A stretch of 64,000 bases of DNA from Pelomonas sp963422775 (GCA_963422775.4 CAUJSJ030000062.1:1-64000); one strand, 5' to 3'; numbered from the stretch's first letter, positions 33,855 to 42,473 are shown. Notes: generated by a model not told the origin, from the sequence alone. Program-made: numbers and translations.

Positions 33855-34880
33855 TTATCCAGCAACAAACAGGGCCAGCGCGTGACGCAACAGCTGCGGC
33901 GTTTGCCCCGTCCAGCGCTTGAACGAGCGGCGAAAGTTGGTGGCATCATGAAAGCCGAGGTAGGCGGCCACGGCATCGTTGTCGTAGCCATGCGCCTGGA
34001 ACAGGTAGATGGCCTTGTGCGCGCGCACCTGGTCCAGCTCGGCCTGGAAATGCGTGCCATGGCGCGCCAGGTGGCGTTTCAGGGTGGCGGGACTGACGCC
34101 GAATTCCTGCGCCGTGCGTTCCAGCGTGGGCGCGCAGCGGATATTGGCCAGCAGGTAGTCGTACAGCGCGCCCAGCAGGCTCGCCGCCGGCACGGGCGCC
34201 AGGGCCGCCGCGCGCAAGGCCAGCGCGGCCGCCGTGGCATTGCCGCGCGGCCAGGGTTTATCCAGCCAGCTGGAATCGATGAGCATGGCATCGACCTGGC
34301 AATCGAAACGCAGCGCCTGGCCCAGGTGCACTTCATGCTGTTCCACATGACGGGGCCGCGCGCGGTTGAAGCAGAAGCGCCACGGCAACGCCTCGCCGGC
34401 CAGCCAGCGGCACATGGCCGCCAGCGCCGTCATGTGCATTTCCACCAAAAAAGGCAGCTGGCTGGGCGCGCCGAACGCATCGACCCAGTACAGCACATGC
34501 ATGTCGCCCGCCTCGCGCAAACGCGGTTGCAGCAGCGGACACAGCAAGGTATGCAAGCCGCACAGGATGCTCAAGGCCTGGCGCAGATTCTGCGCCTGCA
34601 GCAAGGCATGGCTGGCCGCGCCGTAATGGCCGGGCAGCATTTGCTGGCCCAGCATGAAGCTGGTGTCGGCACTGTCCAGGCCGCGCGCCACATTGGCCAG
34701 CAATTGCAGGTACTGCGCGGCGCTGACCTGGCTTTCCGCACACGGCAGCGCGCCGCCATCGAGGCCCGTGCCCTTGAGCAGCGGCGCCACAGCCAGCTCG
34801 CGGCTGCGCGCGTAGTCGAGCACCAGCGCCGGCTGGTGATGGGCCGCGATGCTGGGGTCGGCTTGCTGGTTCAGCGGCAT
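33855..34880 (-). CDS. AraC-family transcriptional regulator
   Basis: 341 residues from ATG 34880. The N-terminal part is an arabinose-binding-type domain of the OruR/ArgR-like group (FMLGQQMLPGHYGAASHALL). The C terminus is a double helix-turn-helix (TLERTAQEFGVSPATLKRHL and YDNDAVAAYLGFHDATNFRRSFKRWTGQTP). The start overlaps the stop of the GGDEF gene as TGATG, so the two proteins are made together. Its stop lies 229 bases upstream of the phcB-like gene, on the same strand, so it could regulate that operon. That is inference. Confidence 0.85.
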   Translation of the reverse strand: MPLNQQADPSIAAHHQPALVLDYARSRELAVAPLLKGTGLDGGALPCAESQVSAAQYLQLLANVARGLDSADTSFMLGQQMLPGHYGAASHALLQAQNLRQALSILCGLHTLLCPLLQPRLREAGDMHVLYWVDAFGAPSQLPFLVEMHMTALAAMCRWLAGEALPWRFCFNRARPRHVEQHEVHLGQALRFDCQVDAMLIDSSWLDKPWPRGNATAAALALRAAALAPVPAASLLGALYDYLLANIRCAPTLERTAQEFGVSPATLKRHLARHGTHFQAELDQVRAHKAIYLFQAHGYDNDAVAAYLGFHDATNFRRSFKRWTGQTPQLLRHALALFVAG

Positions 34881-35782
34881 CAGGCAGGCGCGGCGGAACT
34901 GATCCCGGCACCGGAGCGCGGCATTTCCACGGCACGGCTCAACTCGGCCAGCACCACTTCCGGCACGCCATCGGTAAGCGAGCAGGCATGCCGCAAGCTC
35001 AAACGGATTTCGCGGTTGTCGTTGGCGTGGTGCCGCATCTGCCCTACCATGGCGCACAGGTGGCGCGCCTTCACGGCAGCATCCTCGCGCGACACGCCCG
35101 GCATCAGCACAGCGAAGCGGTCGCCCGCATAGCGGCACAGCAAATCGTCATTGCGCAAGTTCAATAGCAGCATGTGGCCCACGGCTTGCAGCACGCGGTC
35201 GCCTTCGCGGTGGCCGTATTCGCGGTTAATCAGATGAAAGCTGTCGATGTCGAGCAAGACCAGCGCGCAATCGAGACCGGGCCGGCGTTCCTGTTCCAGG
35301 CGCATCTGCGTGCGCAGATAGCTGGCGTCGGCCAGTTGCGTGATGCGGTCGAAGGCGCGGTGGTCGCGGAACAGGCGTTCGCGCTTTTGCAGGTGTTCGT
35401 TCAGGCGGAACTGTTCCTGGCGCCAGTAATACATGCCGATGGTCAGCACCAGCATGCCAAACGGAATCAGCGCTTCCAGCCAGTTATCCCACACGGCGCT
35501 CTTGTCGATGGCAAAGAATTCGTCGAGGCAATCGGCCCAGGACCCCAGCATGATGGCGCACAGGCCGCCTGCGATCAGGCTCGTCACCCGTCCCCGTGGA
35601 CGGCTGCTGAGAGTAAACAGGAACCAGATGCCCGCCATGACGGCCGTGCCGCCTTCGCAGACGATATCCATCCACTTCCAGATGGCAAACGGTTTAACGT
35701 GGCCTAGTGTGGCGTACAGGAAAAAGAACAGGGGCAATGCCAGCGCGGCGGCAATCAGGCTGTTACGGTGCAACGGCAGCAT
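34880..35782 (-). CDS. Membrane GGDEF-domain protein with degenerate active site
   Basis: 300 residues from ATG 35782. Four hydrophobic segments (about 8-25, 38-56, 66-80, 104-121) form an N-terminal membrane domain. The GGDEF domain follows: FDRITQLADASYLRTQM, LDIDSFHLINREYGHREGD. The signature GGDEF is AGDRF, so the essential Glu is Arg and cyclase activity is unlikely. It may act as a sensor or protein-interaction module. Translationally coupled to the AraC regulator gene. Confidence 0.82.
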   Translation of the reverse strand: MLPLHRNSLIAAALALPLFFFLYATLGHVKPFAIWKWMDIVCEGGTAVMAGIWFLFTLSSRPRGRVTSLIAGGLCAIMLGSWADCLDEFFAIDKSAVWDNWLEALIPFGMLVLTIGMYYWRQEQFRLNEHLQKRERLFRDHRAFDRITQLADASYLRTQMRLEQERRPGLDCALVLLDIDSFHLINREYGHREGDRVLQAVGHMLLLNLRNDDLLCRYAGDRFAVLMPGVSREDAAVKARHLCAMVGQMRHHANDNREIRLSLRHACSLTDGVPEVVLAELSRAVEMPRSGAGISSAAPA

Positions 35783-36021
35783 GTGGGGAACCTTTAAAAG
35801 TGGTGCTGTCGCCACGATAGCGCCCGCCCATGACGGCACGATGACATACGCCACGCCCCTGCGGCAGGTGCAAACGGCTCAACATGCGCAACGCAACTGA
35901 TGCAAATCCGGCAAGCCGCTTCCCATGCGCCCTGCGCTGGCAGGTCATTTCAGCTCACCACATTTCCTTTTCGGCCGGAAAGCGTCCATCTGCCCTTGTT
36001 TTCAAGGTGGCAAGCCCGCCC

Positions 36022-36055
36022 CTGTCACGCAACCGTCATATTTGCTGCCTAGAAT
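36022..36055 (+). promoter_or_regulatory. PHO box and -10 element before the phytase operon
   Basis: CTGTCAC (36022-36028) and CCGTCAT (36033-36039) are 7-base direct repeats with a 4-base spacer, the layout of a PhoB site. TAGAAT (36050-36055) follows after 10 bases, as in PhoB-activated promoters where the box replaces the -35. It lies 34 bases before the receptor ATG. Induction by phosphate starvation is inferred. Confidence 0.72.
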
Positions 36056-36088
36056 CCGCCCGGTTCCCTACCCCTAACCGAGCTCTTC

Positions 36089-38629
36089 ATGAAAACCATG
36101 CACACTTCCTTCCCCTCCCCGCTGCGCCTGACGGCCCTGTCCCTGGCCATCATGGCCGTCTTCAGCGGCCCAAGCCATGCGCAAGCGCAGGCACAGGACG
36201 ATGGCCAGGCGGCCACCACCGTCGTCGTCAGCGGCCAGCGCGCCAGCCTGCGCAACGCCATCGCCGCGCAAGAGAAAGCCGACAACATCATCAGCGTCAT
36301 CAGCAGCGACGATATCGGCGGCTTGCCCGATAAAAACGCGGCCGAGGCGCTGGCCCGCTTGCCGGGCGTGTCCGTGCAGCGCGACCAGGGCGAAGGCCGC
36401 TACATCACGGTGCGCGGCCTGGGGCCGGACTTGAATGCGGTGACCATCAACGGCGCGCTGGTGCCGTCGCCGGAAGCGGGCCGCCGCGCCGTGGCGCTCG
36501 ACATCCTGCCTGCCGGCCTGATCCGCACCCTGGAAGTCTCGAAGACTTTATTACCGGAAATGGACGCCAATTCGCTGGGCGCCACCATCGAAGTCAAATC
36601 GCTGTCCGCCTTCGACTTGCCGGGCAAGCTGCTGTCGGCCAACGTGGGCGCCAGCCATGATGAAAAGACGGGCAAGACCAGCCCCAGCGGCGGCGCCCTG
36701 TGGGCCCAGCGCTTCCTCGATGGTAAGCTGGGCATGGCTGCCGGCCTGAGCGCGGAAAAGCGCTCGTTCGGCTCCGATGACGTGGAAACGGGCGGCGCCT
36801 GGAGCAAGGGTAAATTATCTAGCCTGGAATTGCGCGACTACCTGCCCGTGCGCAAGCGCGGCGCGCTGGCCGTCAACCTCGACTACCGCCCGGAAGCGGG
36901 CAACAGCTGGTTCTTGCGCTCATTCGTCAGCGAATTTTCCGACGATGAAGTGCGCGACCGCCTGACCATCAGCAATATCGCGGGCGGCAGCCTGGCCGAA
37001 GGCCAGACGGCCGGCGCGCGCGCCGAGCGCCGCATCCGCCAGCGCAAGTACACGCAGCAAGTACGCTCGCTGGTCCTGGGCACGCAGCAGAAATCGGGCG
37101 ACTGGACCCTGGACGTGAAAGGCGGCATGAGCCGCGCCACGGAAGACACGCCGGAATCACTGAACGACGGCCGTTTCCGCGGCATCAGCAATTTCGCCGG
37201 CATCAGTTTCACGGATACGCAGGAGCCGAAACTGAGCGGCCCCGCCTCGCTGTACGATCCGGCCAGCTATGCGCTGAACGCCATCACCCTGCAAAAGCGC
37301 TACTCGAAGGACAATGAACACCACGCGCGCATCGACCTGGCGCGCAAGTTCGACATCGCCACCCTGAAATTCGGCGCCAAGCTCAGCCGCCGCGAAAAAA
37401 CCAATGACACGGATCAATGGGCGTATAACAGCAACAAGGCCAGCAGCGGCAATTACTGGGGCGCCGGCTCGACCTCGATGAGCAACTTCGTGCAGGGCCA
37501 CACGCTCGACTACGACCTGGGCAACATCGGCGTGGCGCTGGACCCGCTTCTCATCCGCGCCCGAGTGGCCGGCCTCGACCGTGACAAGGCGCGCCTGGCC
37601 ACCGAGTCCATCATCAACGATTACCGCATGCATGAAGACATCAACGCCATGTATGTGCAAAACAGCTACGACTTCGACGCCTGGCATATCCTCGGCGGCG
37701 TGCGCGCTGAACGCACCAGCTTTGAAGCGGCCGGCTCGCAAGTGGACAGCGCCGGGTTGGCCACGGCATTGACGCGCGAACGTTCGTACACCAACTGGCT
37801 GCCGAACCTGCAAGCCCGTTATGACGTCGATCAAAAGACCAGCGTGCGGGCCGCCTGGACGCAAGCCGTGGTGCGCGCCAACTTCAGCCAGCTGGCACCG
37901 GGCATCAGCCTGGCCAGCAACACGGAAGCCGTGATCGGCAACCCGGACTTGAAACCGCTGAAAGCCAACAACCTGGACCTGGGCATCGAAAGAGTGCTGG
38001 GCAACGACGGCGTGATGTCCGCCTACGGTTTCTACAAGGACATCAAGAATTTTACCTACACGACCAACCTGGCCGGCACGGGTCAGTGGTCCAATTACAC
38101 CTCGGCCACCTCGTATGCGAACGGTGACGCGGCCAAAGTGAAAGGTATCGAACTGGCCTACATGCAGCCGCTGCGCATGCTGCCGGCGCCGTTCAACAAG
38201 TTCCTCGTGGGCGTGAACGGCACCCTGAGCACCTCAAGCGCGCAAATCGGCCGCTACGACAAGGCCAGCAAGCAGCAGATGAACCGCGACATCCGCCTGC
38301 CGGGCCAGTCGAACCAGGTCATGAACTTGATGCTGGGCTATGAAACGGGGCCCGTCAGCGCCCGCCTGGCCCTCAACTACAAGTCGCCGTATCTGCTGGA
38401 AATGGGCGGCGACATCCTCGATCAAAGCCAGGACCACATCGTCGACAGCCAGAAGCAGCTCGATTTCTCGCTGTCCTACCAGATCAACAAGCAGTTCCAG
38501 GTGGTCTTTGAAGCGGCGAACCTGAACAACGAGAAATACTATGTCTACCAGGGCACGAAGCAATACAACGTGCAGAACGAACAATACGGCCGCACTTTCA
38601 AAGTGAGCCTGAAAGCCAGCGCCTTCTGA
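36089..38629 (+). CDS. TonB-dependent receptor, likely for inositol phosphates
   Basis: 846 residues with a signal peptide cut near PSHAQ. A TonB-box-like TTVVVSGQR precedes a plug domain with ISSDDIGGLPDKNAAEALARL and YITVRGLGPD, typical of the Xanthomonas/Caulobacter receptor class. The barrel ends in Phe (KASAF). The stop overlaps the phytase start region (TGATGATG), so the two genes are coupled. TonB receptors next to beta-propeller phytases are a known pairing, thought to import phytate or its products. A PHO box precedes the gene. Confidence 0.88.
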   Translation: MKTMHTSFPSPLRLTALSLAIMAVFSGPSHAQAQAQDDGQAATTVVVSGQRASLRNAIAAQEKADNIISVISSDDIGGLPDKNAAEALARLPGVSVQRDQGEGRYITVRGLGPDLNAVTINGALVPSPEAGRRAVALDILPAGLIRTLEVSKTLLPEMDANSLGATIEVKSLSAFDLPGKLLSANVGASHDEKTGKTSPSGGALWAQRFLDGKLGMAAGLSAEKRSFGSDDVETGGAWSKGKLSSLELRDYLPVRKRGALAVNLDYRPEAGNSWFLRSFVSEFSDDEVRDRLTISNIAGGSLAEGQTAGARAERRIRQRKYTQQVRSLVLGTQQKSGDWTLDVKGGMSRATEDTPESLNDGRFRGISNFAGISFTDTQEPKLSGPASLYDPASYALNAITLQKRYSKDNEHHARIDLARKFDIATLKFGAKLSRREKTNDTDQWAYNSNKASSGNYWGAGSTSMSNFVQGHTLDYDLGNIGVALDPLLIRARVAGLDRDKARLATESIINDYRMHEDINAMYVQNSYDFDAWHILGGVRAERTSFEAAGSQVDSAGLATALTRERSYTNWLPNLQARYDVDQKTSVRAAWTQAVVRANFSQLAPGISLASNTEAVIGNPDLKPLKANNLDLGIERVLGNDGVMSAYGFYKDIKNFTYTTNLAGTGQWSNYTSATSYANGDAAKVKGIELAYMQPLRMLPAPFNKFLVGVNGTLSTSSAQIGRYDKASKQQMNRDIRLPGQSNQVMNLMLGYETGPVSARLALNYKSPYLLEMGGDILDQSQDHIVDSQKQLDFSLSYQINKQFQVVFEAANLNNEKYYVYQGTKQYNVQNEQYGRTFKVSLKASAF

Positions 38630-40506
38630 TGATGATTTCTACTAACATGAAAAAAACCGTAATCTGCGGCGCCTTGCTGGCCGCCTTCTGCGCCACCGGT
38701 GCCGTCTTCGCCGCCCCCGCCAATATTTTGCCTTCCTTCACGCAGGAGGCCGAGGAACTGGCCCGCCTGCCCGGCGGCGGCTGGCTGACCCTGGACAAGC
38801 ACGGCTTGCGTCTGTTCAATGCGGCAGGCCAGGAACAGGACCGCATCGCCGTGCGCGCCAAGCAACTCGACACGCGCCTTGACGGCAATCAAGTGCTGGC
38901 CGTGTTCCTGGAAGCGGACACGCAGCGCCCGCTGCCCGTGATGGTCGATGTGCAGGGCGGCAAGCTGGTCAAGCTGGCGCCGTTTCCCGTGCCCACCTTC
39001 TCCGTGGAAGCATCGTGTTTGTACCGCGACGCACAGCAGCTCGATCATCTGTTTCTGATCGGTAAGGATGGGCAAGCAGAACAGTGGGTGATGCAGGGCG
39101 AGCAGCGCAGCCTGGTACGCAAGCTGGCTTTGCCGCCGCACGCGAAGCATTGCCGGGTCGACGACGGCGCCCAGCGCCTGCTGGTGAGCGAGGCCAACAT
39201 GGGCGTGTGGGCGTATGACGCCGAGTCCGAAGGCATGGGCAAGCGCGAAGTGGTGGCGCTGCGCAAGCCGTATGGTCAGCTGGACGGCGGCGCCGGTGCG
39301 CTGGCCGTGCTGCCCGATGGCGTGGCCGTGCTCGACGGCAAGGCGGAAAAGCTGCACCTGTTCGCCCATCAAGGCGGACAGTGGACGGCGCAGCCAGCCC
39401 AAGCGGTCGCCTTGAACGTGCGCAAGGGCGACAGCCAGTTGGCGCGGGACGGGAATTCGTTGATGCTGCGTGGCAAGAACGGGTGGCAAACGCGGCCCTT
39501 GAAATGGAATGGTAAGGCGGAAACACAGCCTGCGGTGGCCATCATCGCCCCGCAGGCACAGACGGCGCCGATGGCGCGCCAGGGCGACGCGGCCGACGAT
39601 CCGGCCATCTGGCTGGCCAGCGATCCTGCCAACACGCGCATCCTCGGCACCAACAAAAAGCAGGGACTGCTCGTCTACGACCTGCAAGGCAAGCAAACGC
39701 AGCTGCTGGAAGTGGGCCGTTTGAATAACGTCGACGTGCGCCAAGGTATCCGTTTTGGCGGCAGCACGGTCGACCTGGCCGTGGCCACCCAGCGCGACGA
39801 CAACAGCATGATGCTGTTCACCATCAATGCCAGCGGCGAGGTGGCGGAAGCGGGCCGTTTTCCTACCGGCCTGAAAAGCATCTACGGCATGTGTCTGTAT
39901 CAACCTGTCAGCGGCGGCGTGCAAGCGTTCATCAACGACAAGGATGGAACTTTCCAGCAGTACAGCATCGGCTTGAGCGGCAACCAGTTCAGCGCCACCC
40001 TGTTGCGCAGCTTCAAGGTCGCCACACAGCCGGAAGGCTGCGTGGCCGACGACGCCAACGCCCGCCTGTTCCTGGGCGAGGAAACGCGCGGCATCTGGAC
40101 CACCTCGGCCGACGCCGCCAAGCCCGACGCCCTGACCATGGTCTTGCCCGTCGGCGCGAACCTGACGGCCGACGTGGAAGGCATGGCCATCTACCGCAAG
40201 CCGGGTGGCAAGGCCGACACTGGCTACCTGATCGTCTCCAGCCAAGGTGACAGCAGCTACGTGGTGCTCGACGCGCAAGCGCCGTATAAAGTGCGCGGGC
40301 GCTTCAAGGTGGGATTCAACTTGCCCGCCGGCATAGACGGCACGTCGGAAACGGATGGCCTCGACGTCACCTCCGCCAACCTGGGCGGCGCGTATGCGCA
40401 AGGCATGCTGGTGATCCAGGACGGCTACAAGCGCCTGCCCGATGGGCCTCAGAACTTCAAATATGTGGCGTGGGGGGATGTGGCGAAAGCGTTGGGGCTG
40501 GATTAA
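38629..40506 (+). CDS. Beta-propeller phytase (3-phytase), two-domain
   Basis: 625 residues; ATG 38629 overlaps the receptor stop, and ATG 38647 is an alternative that gives a shorter signal peptide. The C-terminal half is the catalytic propeller: ADDPAIWLASDP, NTRILGTNKKQGLLVYDLQG, LNNVDVRQG and GCVADDANARLFLGEE, with acidic residues that bind Ca2+ in known enzymes. The N-terminal half resembles a second, degenerate propeller, as in dual-domain phytases. It releases phosphate from phytate in the periplasm or outside. The last 79 bases of the gene are repeated at 41358-41443. Confidence 0.88.
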   Translation: MMISTNMKKTVICGALLAAFCATGAVFAAPANILPSFTQEAEELARLPGGGWLTLDKHGLRLFNAAGQEQDRIAVRAKQLDTRLDGNQVLAVFLEADTQRPLPVMVDVQGGKLVKLAPFPVPTFSVEASCLYRDAQQLDHLFLIGKDGQAEQWVMQGEQRSLVRKLALPPHAKHCRVDDGAQRLLVSEANMGVWAYDAESEGMGKREVVALRKPYGQLDGGAGALAVLPDGVAVLDGKAEKLHLFAHQGGQWTAQPAQAVALNVRKGDSQLARDGNSLMLRGKNGWQTRPLKWNGKAETQPAVAIIAPQAQTAPMARQGDAADDPAIWLASDPANTRILGTNKKQGLLVYDLQGKQTQLLEVGRLNNVDVRQGIRFGGSTVDLAVATQRDDNSMMLFTINASGEVAEAGRFPTGLKSIYGMCLYQPVSGGVQAFINDKDGTFQQYSIGLSGNQFSATLLRSFKVATQPEGCVADDANARLFLGEETRGIWTTSADAAKPDALTMVLPVGANLTADVEGMAIYRKPGGKADTGYLIVSSQGDSSYVVLDAQAPYKVRGRFKVGFNLPAGIDGTSETDGLDVTSANLGGAYAQGMLVIQDGYKRLPDGPQNFKYVAWGDVAKALGLD

Positions 40507-40512
40507 GTTAGC
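40428..40512 (+). repeat. Direct repeat, left copy (phytase 3' end)
   Basis: The last 25 phytase codons, the stop and 6 bases beyond recur at 41358-41443 with four substitutions and one inserted G. This left copy is in frame and functional. The repeats bracket the Rhs-tip module and look like the scar of an insertion or duplication event. Confidence 0.85.
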
Positions 40513-40559
40513 GACAACAGGGGCCGGCCAGTCAGCCAGAGTGTATAAGTAAAAGCAGT

Positions 40560-40592
40560 GCAGGACATCCATGCCATGCATGGATGTCCTGC
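40560..40592. terminator. Hairpin between phytase and immunity-type gene
   Basis: A perfect 14-bp stem (40560-40573 and 40579-40592) with a 5-base loop lies between convergent genes. On the minus strand ACTGCTTTTAC follows, so it probably terminates the lipoprotein gene and may also serve the phytase operon. Confidence 0.65.
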
Positions 40593-40617
40593 TGCGCTCA
40601 CGTGCCCCGGTGTTTGC

Positions 40618-40962
40618 CTATGGCGATATCCAACGGTACTTTTCCAGCACGCGGTCATGCTTGTCCAGCGTCACGGACCACGCTTCCATCCCGAGAGTCA
40701 GGCGATTCTCGTACCACAAGCGTACCACGCAGGGTTCCTGGCATGGCGTCGAGGCATAGCGCTCGAACAGCTTGCCCTGAAGCTCCACATGCGATGGTGC
40801 ACCCAGTTCAGCGATCACGGCTTCCCGCGCAGCGCCAGGCTGGATCATGGCGTAGCCTTTTTCCTTGTTGTGGGAGATCACATGACATGCCGTGACATAC
40901 CAGACCGGGCTGAGAATGAGTAGCCACAGCACTGTCTTTTTAAGTGATATTTTCAATTTCAT
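40618..40962 (-). CDS. Small lipoprotein, putative Rhs-tip immunity partner
   Basis: 114 residues. A membrane segment ends in the lipobox VTAC (Cys near residue 26). The mature part has MIQPGAAREAVIAELGAPSHVE, recalling the SmpA/BamE fold, then two Cys in TPCQEPCVVRLWYENRL. It starts 23 bases after the Rhs-tip stop, which is the usual place for the immunity gene of a polymorphic toxin. An immunity role is inferred from position; a stand-alone BamE-like lipoprotein is the alternative. Confidence 0.68.
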   Translation of the reverse strand: MKLKISLKKTVLWLLILSPVWYVTACHVISHNKEKGYAMIQPGAAREAVIAELGAPSHVELQGKLFERYASTPCQEPCVVRLWYENRLTLGMEAWSVTLDKHDRVLEKYRWISP

Positions 40963-40985
40963 GCCTTACTTCCCGTTAAATCTGT

Positions 40986-41357
40986 TCAACGCGCTATCCA
41001 GGCCAATTGGAATGGCCCCTCCTGCCCCATGTAGTAAGTCGTCGCGCCCGGCAAGTTCTGTACATCCCGCGCAGTGCCTCCTGGGAAGGGAATCCAATTT
41101 GTCGCAACGCCTGTGCCATAGCTGGCCGTGCCAAAACCCTGCACGGCCGCAGCGACATGGCCGAATGGATTGGAGAGGACGTTGCGAACGCCGCCAGTAA
41201 TAATCATGATATCCAGACCCAGGGGATCCACATTGCTCAGCGGATTAGCTTCCACATACACATATGTGTTGCTCCCGCCTTGCAGGCCAATCGGATCACT
41301 TTGCAATACGGAACTGCTCAGTCCGTGTCCGTTTGTCGGCACTGAGCCCATGCCGCG
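40986..41357 (-). pseudogene. Truncated Rhs core end with C-terminal tip
   Basis: Read on the minus strand, the frame contains VLQSDPIGLQGGSNTYVYV and NPLSNVDPLGL, the hallmark end of an Rhs repeat core. About 75 residues of variable tip follow (VRNVLSNPFGHVAAAVQG and onward to FQLAWIAR). The thousand or more residues that normally precede this core end are missing: the sequence runs straight into the duplicated phytase 3' end at 41358. No credible start codon or ribosome binding site is seen. It is an orphan or displaced rhs-CT fragment beside its likely immunity gene. Confidence 0.78.
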
Positions 41358-41443
41358 CAAGCGCCTGCCCGATGGGCCGCAAAATTTCAAATATGTGGCG
41401 TGGGGGGGATGTGGCGAAGGCGTTGGGGCTGGATTAAGTTAGC
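41358..41443 (+). repeat. Direct repeat, right copy (degenerate phytase 3' end)
   Basis: About 94% identical to 40428-40512, but with an extra G in the G run near 41400 that breaks the phytase frame. It directly abuts the truncated Rhs core. It is non-coding now and marks the right border of the inserted segment. Confidence 0.85.
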
Positions 41444-41446
41444 AAC

Positions 41447-41469
41447 GGCCGCTCCCTTCGGGAGCGGCC
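41447..41469. terminator. 10-bp hairpin
   Basis: GGCCGCTCCC (41447-41456) pairs perfectly with GGGAGCGGCC (41460-41469) around TTC. It lies just past the stop of the minus-strand gene at 41476 and just outside the right repeat. No T run follows on either strand. Confidence 0.6.
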
Positions 41470-41475
41470 CCGGCA

Positions 41476-41889
41476 CTATGCGCGCGGCATATCGATATGA
41501 AATGGCAGCCGCTTACCGCATAAGTCCACCATGCCCGACACAAGCAGGCGTCGTGCCGACAACTCAATGATGTTGACGGCCGATACGTCACCGTACTCCA
41601 TCATATACATGCCCGACTCCTCCGCCTCGGGATGCGTATCGAGCATCCCGATCGCAAACGTTCCTCCCTGCCCTTCCGGTATGCGCAAGCCGTGCAGGAA
41701 AAACGCAGGCGGATACAGCGCCCACGACCATTCCGCGTCATCGGGCTCGGTCAAGCGCATAAACACATCGTCGTCCCCATGGATATCGATGTTCAGTTCC
41801 ACCATGCCAGTGCCATCCTCTTCCAGGCTAATGCTTGATTTCGCAAAATCCACGTCAAAATTGGTGTCGCCGATACTAAAAACAGTCAT
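41476..41889 (-). CDS. Hypothetical protein in an immunity-type context
   Basis: 137 residues, acidic and rich in short beta strands (TGMVELNIDIHGDDDVFMRL, AEWSWALYPPAFFLHGL). No signal peptide. GGAG lies 9 bases before ATG 41889. The composition and the neighbourhood of an Rhs fragment and other small genes recall immunity proteins, but no family is recognised. Its codon use is slightly less GC-rich than the core genes, consistent with accessory DNA. Confidence 0.65.
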   Translation of the reverse strand: MTVFSIGDTNFDVDFAKSSISLEEDGTGMVELNIDIHGDDDVFMRLTEPDDAEWSWALYPPAFFLHGLRIPEGQGGTFAIGMLDTHPEAEESGMYMMEYGDVSAVNIIELSARRLLVSGMVDLCGKRLPFHIDMPRA

Positions 41890-41905
41890 TCAATACTACT
41901 CCAAG

Positions 41906-42082
41906 TTATAGGTCAATATGCGGCGCGACAGGCAGCAAGGACTGCAGGGCAACCTCATCGATCAGCAAACCAGAAGGATAGAGCCGGCAATTACGGCGAT
42001 CGTTCCAATGCTCAATTTTTATCCTTTTGACCATGTTCGCGCCATCATTGTCAACGCGCGCCGAAATGGCGTCAACGTTCAT
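41906..42082 (-). CDS. Short hypothetical gene or gene remnant
   Basis: 58 residues from ATG 42082; the frame stays open upstream only from a TTG at 42169. Content: MNVDAISARVDNDGANMVKR followed by IKIEHWNDRRNCRLYPSGLL. It is well formed at the C terminus but lacks a convincing ribosome binding site. It may be the tail of a lost larger gene, such as a toxin C terminus, in this accessory patch. An AGGCCGCTT/AAGCGGCCT inverted repeat (42116-42124, 42169-42177) lies upstream. Confidence 0.4.
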   Translation of the reverse strand: MNVDAISARVDNDGANMVKRIKIEHWNDRRNCRLYPSGLLIDEVALQSLLPVAPHIDL

Positions 42083-42229
42083 CGCCTTTAAAATAGTGCC
42101 GGTGAACGCAAGAAAAGGCCGCTTACTCCGCAAAACAGGCAAAACCTGTAACGTCCGCTTCCGCCCCAAAGCGGCCTGTTATGTCTGATCTGAACGGCGG
42201 GGTTGTCTCGACGGTCAAATGCAAAAAAT

Positions 42230-42403
42230 TTAGCGTCGAGACTTCGACATTAAACCACCGATAACAACTCCAATTGCGATTCCCGGGCCAATGCCTAGAG
42301 CAAGGTTGCCGAACGCGACGCCAATTCCACATCCAATCGCTACTCCAAGACAAATTCCAACGCCTATGAATTTGCCATCTTTTTTTTCGGTTGAATCGCT
42401 CAT
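42230..42403 (-). CDS. Small glycine-zipper membrane protein
   Basis: 57 residues from ATG 42403, with AAAAGGATTTT upstream as a good ribosome binding site. After a charged start (MSDSTEKKDGKF), one long hydrophobic stretch holds regularly spaced glycines (GVGICLGVAIGCGIGVAFG, GNLALGIGPGIAIG), the glycine-zipper pattern for helix packing in membranes. It ends in SKSRR. Many proteobacteria carry similar tiny proteins of unknown role. The gene is AT-richer than its surroundings. Confidence 0.72.
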   Translation of the reverse strand: MSDSTEKKDGKFIGVGICLGVAIGCGIGVAFGNLALGIGPGIAIGVVIGGLMSKSRR

Positions 42404-42473
42404 AAAATCCTTTTATGTAGAAGTCGAAAGGCCGCTTCTGGCCGATTTCCGACTCTTTTAGACCAAATTCCGA

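Noticed and set aside
38545..40581. A 678-codon open frame on the minus strand
   Set aside because: Antisense to the phytase gene; composition is His/Gln/Arg-rich without domain features, and no ribosome site was seen.
42123..42353. A 76-codon frame on the minus strand with a Trp-rich start
   Set aside because: It overlaps the better-supported glycine-zipper gene and has no ribosome site or known domain.
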